A stretch of DNA of 23,078 nt from Thauera sp. GTDB lineage: Bacteria > Pseudomonadota > Gammaproteobacteria > Burkholderiales > Rhodocyclaceae. The notes under the pieces are model-generated. The model did not search any database, was not told the DNA's origin, and worked only from the letters and a program-made list of their open reading frames with translations. Shown here piece after piece: positions 1-11,142 of the stretch. Position numbers and translations under genes: made by a program. Where the stretch lies: assembly GCA_023150215.1 (NCBI GenBank), contig JAKLLJ010000014.1, positions 1 to 23,078 of the forward strand. Reading direction: 5' to 3'. Numbering within the stretch: the stretch's first letter is position 1; each line of letters opens with the position of its first letter.

Positions 1-2
1 TC

Positions 3-548
3 GCCTTTGGCGAGCAGGTCCTACCCGCCGCGGTGATCCTGTTCCTGGTCGAGAACGTCCTGCACTTCGCGATCGCCACCTGGTGGCTCGGCCACAGCCC
101 CAAGCTGTGGCGGCTCCTGCGCGAGCCGGTGATCGTCGCGGGCATCGCCGGCGTGCTGGTGAGCCTGTCCGGCGTTGCGCTGTGGCCGCCTTTCCTGTCG
201 GCGATCAAGATCGTCGCCGACGTGTCGACCGGCCTGATGCTGTTCTCGCTGGGCGTGCGCCTGAATACCGCACCCTTTGCGGAGTGGCGGATCGGCATCG
301 TCGGGGCGGTGGCGACGCCACTCACCGGGATGCTGATCGCCTACCTCTTCTGCCTCGTCTTCGGCCTGCCACCCGCAGCGACGAACATCCTGCTGGTTTT
401 TGGCGCCTTGCCGCCGGCGGTACTGAACTTCATGTTCGCCGAGCGCTACGCCCAGGAGCCGGAAAAGGTGGCGTCGATCGTGATCCTCGGCAATCTGGTC
501 GCCCTGCTGTCGATTTCGCTCGCGCTGGCATTCAGCCTGGCCGCCTGA
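3..548 (+). CDS. AEC-family (auxin efflux carrier-like) permease, C-terminal part
   Basis: This is the 3' part of an inner-membrane transporter of the AEC (auxin efflux carrier / malonate permease-like) family. The reading frame is open to the left edge of the window (AFGEQVLPAAVILF...), so the true start lies upstream; the internal GTG at 33 is not a convincing start. The visible 181 residues form about five or six hydrophobic helices. The helix-break-helix pattern and segments such as LVFGALPPAVLNFMFAERY and VASIVILGNLVALLSI are typical of the C-terminal half of AEC proteins. The substrate cannot be read from sequence; family members move malonate, malate or other small carboxylates. It ends 160 bases before the next gene, with a strong hairpin between them, so it probably closes a separate transcript. 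Confidence 0.8.
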   Translation, partial: AFGEQVLPAAVILFLVENVLHFAIATWWLGHSPKLWRLLREPVIVAGIAGVLVSLSGVALWPPFLSAIKIVADVSTGLMLFSLGVRLNTAPFAEWRIGIVGAVATPLTGMLIAYLFCLVFGLPPAATNILLVFGALPPAVLNFMFAERYAQEPEKVASIVILGNLVALLSISLALAFSLAA

Positions 549-631
549 TCCGGTCGGGGCCACGGAGAGCAGCTGTGCAGTGCACGCAAGCGACGGGGAC
601 GGGCGGCGTGCGGGGTTTTTCGTCGTCAACC

Positions 632-657
632 GAGGAGTGCGCCACGGCGCACTCCTC
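632..657 (+). terminator. Perfect hairpin, possible terminator after the AEC permease
   Basis: GAGGAGTGCGC (632-642) and GCGCACTCCTC (647-657) form a perfect 11-bp stem with a 4-base loop. It stands in the 160-base gap between two plus-strand genes. It is followed by CTTGCCCG rather than a clean T-run, so factor-independent termination would be weak. A TATAGA at 668-673 just downstream resembles a -10 box for the next gene, but no good -35 lies 16-18 bases before it. Confidence 0.45.
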
Positions 658-708
658 TTGCCCGTGGTATAGAAGGCGTCCGGATTCCATGCGCACAAGG
701 ACGCTCCC

Positions 709-1395
709 ATGAGCAGCACGCCTGATACCCCAGTCGTCTTCGGTACCGAGGACCTTCTGCGAAGCCTATGCGATTCGGTCGCGAAGGTGCTCACCGTCGC
801 GACGCAAAGCGAGATCCGTTACTCGGGCATGGTGCAGCGCATCACGAAGACCTGCCTCAAGCCGGACATCGGCTGCTTCGTGCTCTTCGACGGTGGCTTC
901 TCGGGGCTGGTGGTGATCAACTTCTCGGCCGCCGCGGCCATGGAGCTTTACGAGAAGTACATGGTCGGCATGGGGATGGCGAAGGGCGAACTGGCCGTTT
1001 CGCACACGGCAGACGACGTCGGCAACGTCATGGGCGAACTGATGAACCAGTGCGTCGGCGCCTTTACCGGCAAGGTGGGCCGCGAGTTGCAGACCCACAT
1101 CACGCAGAACCAGCCCAAGATGCTGGTGCTGAACAAGCAGGTGATCGTCAGTGTCGATACCAACATCGACAACCCCGAGATGCGGCGGGTGACCTTCTAC
1201 ACCGGCCAGCACAACATCTTCTACCTCGAACTGGCGGTGGATCACACCGAGTTCATCAAGCTGAAGGATTTCGAGGTACAGGAAATCGTCGACCCGGATG
1301 CGTTGATGGAGCAGGCGCGCGGCTCGTCCGCGAACGTGCCGGCCGCTGCGGCGCCTGATGAGCAGGACGAACTCCTCAAGTCGCTGGGCATGTAG
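709..1395 (+). CDS. DUF3334 protein: CheX/CheC-type phosphatase-like domain with CheZ-like C-terminal tail
   Basis: A 228-residue soluble protein matching my memory of the DUF3334 family (conserved blocks KTCLKPDIGCFV, DGGFSGLVV, DEVGNVMGELMNQ-like, GKVGRELQTHITQ). No signal peptide or membrane helix is visible. Residues 110-136 contain ExxN followed after exactly 22 residues by Pro (E110, N113, P136). This is the catalytic spacing of the CheC/CheX/FliY response-regulator phosphatases. After an Ala/Pro-rich linker (about 203-217) the protein ends DEQDELLKSLGM. This strongly resembles the C-terminal peptide of CheZ, which docks on CheY. The likely role is therefore binding and dephosphorylating a CheY-like receiver. 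The family assignment is confident; the function is inference. It appears monocistronic and no chemotaxis gene lies nearby. The start ATG at 709 gives the conserved N-terminus, although no strong ribosome-binding site precedes it. Confidence 0.85.
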   Translation: MSSTPDTPVVFGTEDLLRSLCDSVAKVLTVATQSEIRYSGMVQRITKTCLKPDIGCFVLFDGGFSGLVVINFSAAAAMELYEKYMVGMGMAKGELAVSHTADDVGNVMGELMNQCVGAFTGKVGRELQTHITQNQPKMLVLNKQVIVSVDTNIDNPEMRRVTFYTGQHNIFYLELAVDHTEFIKLKDFEVQEIVDPDALMEQARGSSANVPAAAAPDEQDELLKSLGM

Positions 1396-1429
1396 GGGGC
1401 GTGTCGGGTACGACGGCGCCTTCCTCGCG

Positions 1430-1984
1430 TCACTTGTTCACCACCCTTTGCACCAGGGTCGCGCCGCCTGCGGTGAGCAGGTAGCCGACGACCGCAAGAA
1501 GCACGGTGAACTTGAGCCCCGCGCACCACGTCGCCAGCCTGGCCAGCGCGTCGGAGGCGCCATGGTCGAGCATCCTCAGCATGCTCAGGTTCTCGACCGC
1601 ATCCAGCGGTATGGCAGCCAGTACCGCCCAGGCGACGAACACGCCGATCATCGGCACTGGATTGGACGGCGCCGCGGCAAGCATCGCGCACCCCAGCGAC
1701 AGCGCCAGCGGATAGCAGAGCAGGAAGAGGAAGTCCCACCGCGTCTGCAGCCGCAGCACCGCCTCCAGACCCTCCCACGCGGTGAGGATCTGCGCTGCCC
1801 GCTCGCCTGACCAAGCGAACTCCAGCGCCAGGATGCCCGCCGGCTCGCGCACCTTGAGGAGCGCATCCAGCGGCCCCAGGCGGACGAACATGACGATCGC
1901 CGCGACGGCGGTCAGTGCCGCCAGCAGCAGCCAGCGATGAGGCAGGCCGAGGAGTGTGGCGAAGGGGGGAGTGAGCGTGCTCAT
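1430..1984 (-). CDS. Hypothetical integral membrane protein
   Basis: A 184-residue membrane protein that I do not assign to a named family. Hydrophobic segments lie near residues 13-33, 85-105, 110-130 and 155-178, suggesting four membrane helices. The loop between the first two (WSGERAAQILTAWEGLEAVLRLQTRWDF) is amphipathic. I chose the ATG at 1984 (MSTLTPPF...) over an upstream TTG at 1999 because GGAGA lies six bases before the ATG. It follows the AraC-type regulator on the same strand after 66 bases, so the two may share a transcript. Its 3' end faces the 3' end of the DUF3334 gene (convergent, 34 bases apart). No catalytic motif is visible. Confidence 0.7.
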   Translation of the reverse strand: MSTLTPPFATLLGLPHRWLLLAALTAVAAIVMFVRLGPLDALLKVREPAGILALEFAWSGERAAQILTAWEGLEAVLRLQTRWDFLFLLCYPLALSLGCAMLAAAPSNPVPMIGVFVAWAVLAAIPLDAVENLSMLRMLDHGASDALARLATWCAGLKFTVLLAVVGYLLTAGGATLVQRVVNK

Positions 1985-2050
1985 CGAAGGTCTCCACAAG
2001 CGAGTGTGTGCAAGGGCTGGCGATGTTGCCGGCGCGGATATCGAGGCGCT

Positions 2051-3094
2051 TCAAGGCCCCGCCCTGCTCATTCTGAACCCGCTCGGTGCCTCCCCGGTCC
2101 ATTCGCGGAATGCCCGCGCAAAGCTCTTCTCGCTGTCGAAGCCGACCGCTGCGGCGATCTGCTTCACCGGCTTGCTCGTCTGCAGCAGCAGCCTGATCGC
2201 GCGTTCGCGCCGCGCCTCGTTCTTCAGCCGCTGCAGCGACACGCCTTCCTCCTTCAACTGCCGGTGCAAGGTGCGTACCGAGGTGTTGAGCTGGGCGGCG
2301 ACATCCTCCGCAGTGTGCGCGGCGGCCGGGTCGGCGGCGAGGAGCTGGGCGACGCTGTGCACCAGCAGGCGGTCACGGCGGTATTGCAGCACGGTGAGCG
2401 GCAACGCGTGCTGCAGCATGGCCTGCAGCGCCTTCTCGTCGCGGCGCACCGGCAATTCCAGATAGCGTGCGTCGAAGGCAAGGCCGGCCGCGGCAGCCTC
2501 GAAGCACACCGGGCCGGGGAACAGGTAGCGGTAGGCCTCGGCGTGCGCCGGGGCGGGGAAGGGGAGGGTGGTCCCGGCGAGCGCAATGCGCGAGTCGACC
2601 AACCAGCAGGCGTAGCCGAGCAGGTAGCGCAGCGTGCTGACCAGGCAGAACTCGCGCAATTCGCCGAGCTGGGTGTGCTCGGTGATGTGGATGGCGGCCG
2701 TGCCGCGTTGTTGGGAGAACGCCAGCACGATGTCCTCGGTGAGCAGGCGATGGTGGCGGCACCAGCGCTTGAGTGCCACTTCGAGCGTCGGCGCAGTGAG
2801 CGACGCCCGGCACAACATGCCGTAGCTGCCCCAGGGCAGCCGGCGCGAGAACCAGCCCAGTGCCTCGTCGTCGAGCTCCTGCATCGCCACGCCCGAGAGC
2901 AGCTCCATCTGCGCGGCGGTGACATGTGCGGCCGGATCTTCCAGCAGCGCGGGCGGGATCCGCGCCTGCGCCAGCGCGCTGGCCGGATCCATGCCCCGCA
3001 GCCGATACCCGGCGACGATCGCACGGATGAAGGCGATCGGCGTGGCGGCGCGGCCGCGGGTGAGTTCGGCGGGCGAGGGGGCGAGGATCTTCAT
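2051..3094 (-). CDS. AraC-family transcriptional regulator divergent from the liu operon
   Basis: A 347-residue regulator with an N-terminal effector domain of the arabinose-binding-like type found in OruR/ArgR-style AraC proteins (about residues 25-210). The C-terminal double helix-turn-helix (about 260-345) includes the first recognition helix NTSVRTLHRQLKEEG and the AraC signature IAAAVGFDSEKSFARAFREWTG. It is transcribed away from liuA across a 162-base gap, the usual arrangement for a local regulator. It is therefore a good candidate to control leucine/isovalerate catabolism, and possibly itself. In Pseudomonas and many other bacteria liu genes are controlled by the MerR-type LiuR, so an AraC-type regulator here is a substitution or an addition. 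QhpR of QHNDH clusters is also AraC-type; identity with it cannot be decided here. The start ATG at 3094 (MKILAPS) has no good ribosome-binding site. Confidence 0.88.
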   Translation of the reverse strand: MKILAPSPAELTRGRAATPIAFIRAIVAGYRLRGMDPASALAQARIPPALLEDPAAHVTAAQMELLSGVAMQELDDEALGWFSRRLPWGSYGMLCRASLTAPTLEVALKRWCRHHRLLTEDIVLAFSQQRGTAAIHITEHTQLGELREFCLVSTLRYLLGYACWLVDSRIALAGTTLPFPAPAHAEAYRYLFPGPVCFEAAAAGLAFDARYLELPVRRDEKALQAMLQHALPLTVLQYRRDRLLVHSVAQLLAADPAAAHTAEDVAAQLNTSVRTLHRQLKEEGVSLQRLKNEARRERAIRLLLQTSKPVKQIAAAVGFDSEKSFARAFREWTGEAPSGFRMSRAGP

Positions 3095-3256
3095 GTGCCG
3101 GAATGCTAGCCGGCGTGGCACGAATTGCAACCTCGATGGCACTCGCCGCGCGAGCGGCCCGGTTAATCTCGCGCCATCCGCGGGCATGCGCCGTCCATAA
3201 TGGATTTTCCGCGCACCGCCCCACGCGCCAGGACAACCTCGAGAAGGAGACACCCC
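3095..3256. promoter_or_regulatory. Divergent promoter region between the AraC-type regulator and liuA
   Basis: This 162-base gap must hold the promoters of both divergent genes. Directly upstream of the regulator start, GCCGG (3097-3101) and CCGGC (3110-3114) form an inverted repeat with an 8-base spacer, nested in GTGCC (3095-3099) / GGCAC (3117-3121). It could be an operator or an mRNA hairpin covering the regulator's start. CATAAT at 3196-3201 is the best -10-like box toward liuA, but no convincing -35 sits at the right distance, as expected for an activator-dependent promoter. AAGGAGA at 3244-3250 is the liuA ribosome-binding site. Exact sites are uncertain. Confidence 0.4.
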
Positions 3257-4438
3257 ATGAACGTGCCCAGCCTGAACTTCAACCTCGGCGAGACCATCGA
3301 CGCCCTGCGCGACACCCTGCAGGCCTTCTGCGCCGCCGAGATCGCCCCGCGCGCGGCCGAGATCGACCGCGTCAACGAGTTTCCCGCCGACCTGTGGAAG
3401 AAGCTCGGCGACCTCGGCGTGCACGGCATGACGGTGAGCGAGGAGTACGGCGGCACCGACATGGGCTACCTGGCGCACATCGTGGCGATGGAGGAGATCT
3501 CGCGCGCCTCGGCCTCGGTGGGCCTGTCCTACGGTGCCCACTCCAACCTGTGCATCAACCAGATCCGCCGCAACGGCACCGAGGCGCAGAAGCAGAAGTA
3601 CCTGCCCAAGCTGATCGCGGGCGATCACGTCGGCGCGCTGGCGATGTCCGAGCCCAACGCCGGCTCCGACGTGGTGTCGATGAAGCTGCGTGCCGACCGC
3701 AAGGGGGACCGCTTCATCCTCAACGGCAGCAAGATGTGGATCACCAACGGCGGCGACGCCGACACCCTGGTGGTCTACGCCAAGACCGACATCGCTGCCG
3801 GGCCGAAGGGCATCACCGCCTTCGTCATCGAGAAGGGGATGAAGGGCTTTTCCCACGGCACCCACCTCGACAAGCTCGGCATGCGCGGCTCCAACACCTA
3901 CCCGCTGTTCTTCGACGACGTCGAGGTGCCGGTGGAGAACGTGCTCGGCGGCGAGGCCAACATCGGCCGCGGCGTGCAGGTGCTGATGTCCGGCCTGGAC
4001 TACGAGCGCGCGGTGCTCTCCGGCGGCCCGCTCGGCATCATGGCGGCGTGCATGGACGTGGTCGTGCCCTACCTGCACGAGCGCAAGCAGTTCGACACCG
4101 CGATCGGCGAGTTCCAGCTCATGCAGGGCAAGGTCGCCGACCTGTATTCCACCTGGAGCGCCTGCCGCGCCTACGCCTATGCCGTGGGCCAGGCCTGCGA
4201 TCGCACCGATCATGCGCGCAGCCTGCGCAAGGATGCCGCCGGGGTGATCCTGTACACCGCCGAGAAGGCGACCTGGATGGCCGGCGAGGCGATCCAGACC
4301 CTGGGCGGCGTGGGCTACACCAACGAATACGCCGCCGGCCGCCTGTGGCGCGACGCCAAGCTGTACGAGATCGGCGCCGGTACCAGCGAGATTCGCCGCA
4401 TGCTGATCGGCCGCGAACTCTTCTCCGAGACCCGTTGA
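3257..4438 (+). CDS. liuA: Isovaleryl-CoA dehydrogenase
   Basis: FAD enzyme oxidising isovaleryl-CoA to 3-methylcrotonyl-CoA, passing electrons to ETF; first committed step of the leucine/isovalerate pathway. The protein has 393 residues, the normal length. Acyl-CoA dehydrogenase signature 1 is at about 129-139 (AMSEPNAGSDV), and QTLGGVGYTNEYAAGRLWRDAK-type signature 2 starts at 348. The catalytic base is diagnostic: Glu250 in GLDYERAVLSGGPLG lies where isovaleryl-CoA dehydrogenases carry it, whereas short- and medium-chain enzymes carry their Glu near residue 370. AAGGAGA lies seven bases before the ATG at 3257, which excludes the in-frame ATG at 3200. It heads the operon; liuB begins 13 bases after its stop. 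Confidence 0.95.
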   Translation: MNVPSLNFNLGETIDALRDTLQAFCAAEIAPRAAEIDRVNEFPADLWKKLGDLGVHGMTVSEEYGGTDMGYLAHIVAMEEISRASASVGLSYGAHSNLCINQIRRNGTEAQKQKYLPKLIAGDHVGALAMSEPNAGSDVVSMKLRADRKGDRFILNGSKMWITNGGDADTLVVYAKTDIAAGPKGITAFVIEKGMKGFSHGTHLDKLGMRGSNTYPLFFDDVEVPVENVLGGEANIGRGVQVLMSGLDYERAVLSGGPLGIMAACMDVVVPYLHERKQFDTAIGEFQLMQGKVADLYSTWSACRAYAYAVGQACDRTDHARSLRKDAAGVILYTAEKATWMAGEAIQTLGGVGYTNEYAAGRLWRDAKLYEIGAGTSEIRRMLIGRELFSETR

Positions 4439-4451
4439 GCGGAGCGCCCTC

Positions 4452-6059
<1,608 letters not shown>

Positions 6060-6068
6060 GGGGGCGAG

Positions 6069-6854
6069 ATGAGCTACGAGACCCTGGAGATCGCCCGCGA
6101 AGGCGGCGTTGCGACGATCTGGATGAACCGTCCGGACGTGCACAACGCCTTCAACGCGCAACTGATCGCCGACCTCACCGCGGCGTGTCGCGAGCTGGAC
6201 GCTGACGCCACGGTGCGCGCGGTGGTGCTGGCCGGGCGGGGAAAGAGTTTTTCCGCCGGTGCTGACCTCAACTGGATGAAGGCCGCCGGCGAGGCGAGCG
6301 AGGCGGAGAACTTCGCCGACGCGATGCGGCTGGCCGGCATGCTGCGCACGCTCGCCGAGATGAACAAGCCCACGATCGCGCGCGTGCATGGCGCGGCGCT
6401 GGGCGGTGGCATGGGCCTGGCGAGCGCCTGCGACATCTGCATCGCCGGGGACAAGGCGGTGTTCGCGACCTCCGAGGTCAAGTTCGGGATCATCCCCTCG
6501 GCGATCAGCCCCTATGTGATTCGCGCCATCGGCGAGCGCCAGGCCTATCGCTACTTCCAGACCGCGGAGCGCATCGGTTCGACGCGCGCCGCCGAGCTGG
6601 GGCTGGCGCACGAGGCGGTGGCGACCGAGGCGCTCGATACCAAGGTCAAGGAGGTCGTCGAGGCCCTGTTGCAGGGCGGCCCGAAGTCGCAGGCCGCGGC
6701 CAAGGACCTGATCCGTGCGGTGGCCAACCGGCCGGTGAGCGACGCGGTGGTGGAAGACACCGCGCGCCGCATCGCCAGCCTGCGCGCCACGCCCGAGGCC
6801 AAGGAAGGCCTGGCCGCCTTCCTCGACAAGCGCCCCGCGGCGTGGATCGCCTAG
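6069..6854 (+). CDS. liuC: Methylglutaconyl-CoA hydratase (enoyl-CoA hydratase/isomerase family)
   Basis: Expected to hydrate 3-methylglutaconyl-CoA to HMG-CoA. A 261-residue crotonase-fold protein with the CoA/oxyanion segment GKSFSAGADLNWM (58-70) and GAALGGGMGLASACDICIA (108-126). Of the two catalytic Glu residues of classical enoyl-CoA hydratase, the second is kept (Glu136 in SEVKFGIIP). The first is replaced by Gly116. The segment SEVKFGIIPSAISPYVIRAIG looks typical of LiuC-like proteins, so this is probably a subfamily trait rather than inactivation. It starts nine bases after liuB with GGGGGCG as a ribosome-binding site. A REP-like palindrome lies in the 133 bases before liuD. The role rests on operon context plus family. 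Confidence 0.88.
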   Translation: MSYETLEIAREGGVATIWMNRPDVHNAFNAQLIADLTAACRELDADATVRAVVLAGRGKSFSAGADLNWMKAAGEASEAENFADAMRLAGMLRTLAEMNKPTIARVHGAALGGGMGLASACDICIAGDKAVFATSEVKFGIIPSAISPYVIRAIGERQAYRYFQTAERIGSTRAAELGLAHEAVATEALDTKVKEVVEALLQGGPKSQAAAKDLIRAVANRPVSDAVVEDTARRIASLRATPEAKEGLAAFLDKRPAAWIA

Positions 6855-6919
6855 CGAGCGACGGTGCGCTTGCCTCGCCGCAGGCACGCCCGTCCGCATC
6901 GATGAAGCGCCTGTTTGTC

Positions 6920-6943
6920 GTGGGAGCGGGCTTGCCCGCGAAT
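6920..6943 (+). repeat. REP-like palindrome between liuC and liuD
   Basis: Single copy starting GTGGGAGCGGGCTTGCCCGC and continuing GAAT. GCGGGC and GCCCGC form a stem around TT. It shares the GGAGCG...CGCGAA frame with the other repeats of this window but has a different stem. It resembles the REP sequences common in Pseudomonas. It lies inside the probable liu transcript, where it could stabilise or attenuate the upstream mRNA. Confidence 0.7.
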
Positions 6944-6987
6944 CGCGCTGACGGCCCTGCCCTACGAACATAAGGTTTGGAGACACC

Positions 6988-8988
<2,001 letters not shown>

Positions 8989-9092
8989 GGCCGACACCGC
9001 GCCGCTCGCGCGTGTCAGGCCCGGCGCGGCCGGGGAGGATACGGCGTGGCCGGAGGATATTCGGGGCGGGCGGGAATGTGCGGCGCTGAAGA

Positions 9093-9155
9093 TCGCGACT
9101 TCCGTCGCCCCTAAAAAAACCGCAGGGTTTTCTGTAGGAGCGACGGAAGTCGCGA
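9093..9155. repeat. REPIN-like inverted repeat between liuD and the acyl-CoA ligase
   Basis: Arms at 9093-9113 and 9135-9155 are inverted copies differing at one of 21 bases, each carrying the core CGACGGAAGTCGC or its complement. The spacer contains a second small stem, AAAACC (9116-9121) / GGTTTT (9126-9131). In RNA the whole would fold into one long hairpin. It belongs to the same repeat family as those at 10968-11110 and 22173-22252. It occupies the middle of the 281-base liuD-ligase gap; nothing else is recognised in that gap. Confidence 0.8.
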
Positions 9156-9269
9156 ATAAAAGAGGTTCCGCGGTGATGCCGGCGACCGCAAGAGACGACC
9201 GCAAGGGACGACCCCCATCGCGAGCGCGACATCCCGCTCGATGACGAGAACAGGAGAGAGGACGACACG

Positions 9270-10961
9270 ATGAGCGACACCCAGAGCTATGTTCACGGCG
9301 CTTCCGCCAAACCCCTGATTGGCCAGACCATCGGACGCTTCTTCGACGAGGCCTGCGCCCGCCATGCCGAGCGCGAGGCGCTGGTGGTGCGCCACCAGGG
9401 CGTGCGCCTGAGCTACGCGCAGCTCAAGAGCAAGGTCGACGCGCTCGCCTGCGGCCTGATGCGCCTCGGCCTTGCGCCGGGCGAGCGCATCGGCATCTGG
9501 TCGCAGAACACCCTGGAATGGACGCTGACCCAGTTCGCCACCGCCAAGGCCGGCCTGGTGCTGGTGAACATCAACCCCGCCTATCGCCGCTCCGAGCTCG
9601 AATACGCGCTCAACAAGGTCGGCTGCCGCGCGCTGGTGCTGTCGCCTGCCTTCAAGACCAGCAACTACCTTGAGATGATCGCCGACCTCGCCCCCGAGCT
9701 CGGCCACTGCGAACCCGGCCTGCTGCGCAGCCACCGCCTGCCCAGCCTGGAGATGGTGATCCGCATGGGTGCCGAGACGTCGCCCGGCATGATCAACTTC
9801 GACGAGCTGCTGCGCGCGCCGAGCCGCGAGGAGCTCACCGCGCTCGCGGTGCTGTCCGAGAAGCTGCAGTTCGACGACCCGATCAACATCCAGTTCACCT
9901 CCGGCACCACCGGCCACCCCAAGGGCGCGACCCTGTCGCACCACAACATCCTCAACAACGGCTTCTTCGTCGGCGAGGCGATCAAGCTGATGCCCGGCGA
10001 CCGGCTGTGCATCCCGGTCCCGCTCTATCACTGCTTCGGCATGGTGATGGGTAACCTCGGCTGCCTGACCCACGGCGCCACCATGGTCTATCCGGGCGAG
10101 GCCTTCGAGCCCCTGGCGGTGCTGGAGACCGTGGCCCAGGAAAAATGCACCGGCCTCTACGGCGTGCCCACCATGTTCATCGCCGCGCTCGATCATCCGC
10201 GCTTCGCGGAGTTCGACCTTTCCAGCCTGCGCACCGGCATCATGGCCGGCAGCCCGTGTCCGATCGAGGTCATGAAGCGGGTGATCGGCAAGATGAACAT
10301 GTCCGAGGTGACCATCGCCTACGGCATGACGGAGACCTCGCCGGTGAGCTTCCAGAGCGGCACCGACGACCCCATCGACCGCCGCGTATCCACCGTGGGC
10401 CGCATCCAGCCCCATCTCGAGGTGAAGATCGTCGACAACGAGGGCCGCATCGTGCCGCGCGGCCAATCCGGCGAGTTGTGCACCCGAGGCTATTCGGTGA
10501 TGCTCGGTTACTGGGACGACGAGGCCAGGACGAAGGAGGCGATCGACGCCGGCGGATGGATGCACACCGGCGACCTCGCGGTGATCGACGACGAGGGCTA
10601 CTGCAACATCGTCGGCCGCATCAAGGACATGGTGATCCGCGGCGGCGAGAACATCTACCCGCGCGAGATCGAGGAGTTCCTCTATGCCCATCCCAAGGTG
10701 CTCGACGTGCAGGTGGTCGGCATCCCGGACGAGAAGTTCGGCGAGGAGCTGTGCGCGTGGATCATCGTGCGCGAGGGCGAGCGCCTCTCGGAGGACGAGC
10801 TGCGCGACTATTGCAAGGGCCAGATCGCGCACTACAAGATCCCGCGCTACATTCGCTTCGTCGATAGCTTCCCGATGACGGTGACCGGCAAGATCCAGAA
10901 ATTCCTGATCCGCCAGCGCATGAAGGAAGAGCTCGGCCTCGACGAGACCAAGACCGCCTGA
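9270..10961 (+). CDS. AMP-forming acyl-CoA synthetase (short/medium-chain or branched fatty acid)
   Basis: Activates a carboxylic acid to its CoA thioester with ATP, giving AMP and PPi. 563 residues with all hallmarks of the ANL superfamily: P-loop FTSGTTGHPKGA (209-220), YGMTETSP (A5 motif), the hinge region DMVIRGGENIYPREIEEFL, and the C-terminal catalytic Lys541 in MTVTGKIQKF. The exact substrate is not readable. Its place between liuD and liuE suggests isovalerate or a related branched acid, feeding LiuA; this is inference. Acetoacetyl-CoA synthetases are about 650 residues and unlike this, so acetoacetate activation is less likely. GAGAGGA lies upstream of the ATG at 9270. It is separated from liuD by a 281-base spacer with a REPIN, so it may have its own promoter. 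Confidence 0.88.
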   Translation: MSDTQSYVHGASAKPLIGQTIGRFFDEACARHAEREALVVRHQGVRLSYAQLKSKVDALACGLMRLGLAPGERIGIWSQNTLEWTLTQFATAKAGLVLVNINPAYRRSELEYALNKVGCRALVLSPAFKTSNYLEMIADLAPELGHCEPGLLRSHRLPSLEMVIRMGAETSPGMINFDELLRAPSREELTALAVLSEKLQFDDPINIQFTSGTTGHPKGATLSHHNILNNGFFVGEAIKLMPGDRLCIPVPLYHCFGMVMGNLGCLTHGATMVYPGEAFEPLAVLETVAQEKCTGLYGVPTMFIAALDHPRFAEFDLSSLRTGIMAGSPCPIEVMKRVIGKMNMSEVTIAYGMTETSPVSFQSGTDDPIDRRVSTVGRIQPHLEVKIVDNEGRIVPRGQSGELCTRGYSVMLGYWDDEARTKEAIDAGGWMHTGDLAVIDDEGYCNIVGRIKDMVIRGGENIYPREIEEFLYAHPKVLDVQVVGIPDEKFGEELCAWIIVREGERLSEDELRDYCKGQIAHYKIPRYIRFVDSFPMTVTGKIQKFLIRQRMKEELGLDETKTA

Positions 10962-10967
10962 TCGCCC

Positions 10968-10995
10968 CTGCAGGAGCGGCGGCAGCCGCGAATGC
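10968..10995 (+). repeat. REP-like element, copy 1 after the acyl-CoA ligase
   Basis: Starts CTGCAGGAGCGGCGGCAGCC and continues GCGAATGC, seven bases after the ligase stop. The core GCGGC-GGCAGCCGC is self-complementary. It is in direct orientation with copy 2 at 11016-11042. Confidence 0.75.
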
Positions 10996-11015
10996 CTCCG
11001 CAACGGCAATCTTCA

Positions 11016-11110
11016 TGTAGGAGCGGCGGCAGCCGCGAATGCAGCCGCTCGGTGATCGACGCGGGCGACGAAGATCACCGCCTTGTTCGCGGCTGCCGCC
11101 GCTCCTGCAT
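11016..11110. repeat. REPIN-like pair between the acyl-CoA ligase and liuE
   Basis: A direct copy at 11016-11042 (TGTAGGAGCGGCGGCAGCC...) faces an inverted copy at 11085-11110. The two share 21 perfectly complementary bases (11019-11039 with 11086-11106). Between them GGTGATC (11051-11057) and GATCACC (11073-11079) form an inner stem. Together with copy 1 this gap therefore holds three copies. The inverted copy ends only 17 bases before the liuE ribosome-binding site, so its folding could affect liuE expression. Confidence 0.8.
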
Positions 11111-11142
11111 TCAGTTGAACACTTTCCGAGGAGATGTCGTCC

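Noticed and set aside
33..548. GTG at 33 as the start of a complete 171-residue protein
   Set aside because: The frame is open to the window edge and the upstream residues continue the membrane-protein pattern; it is a truncated longer gene.
21..794. Minus-strand 257-codon frame over the AEC gene and the DUF3334 start
   Set aside because: It is antisense to clear genes and has non-protein-like composition.
9270..10961. Acetoacetyl-CoA synthetase as the ligase's identity
   Set aside because: At 563 residues it lacks the length and N-terminal layout of AacS and matches the FadD-like medium-chain group.
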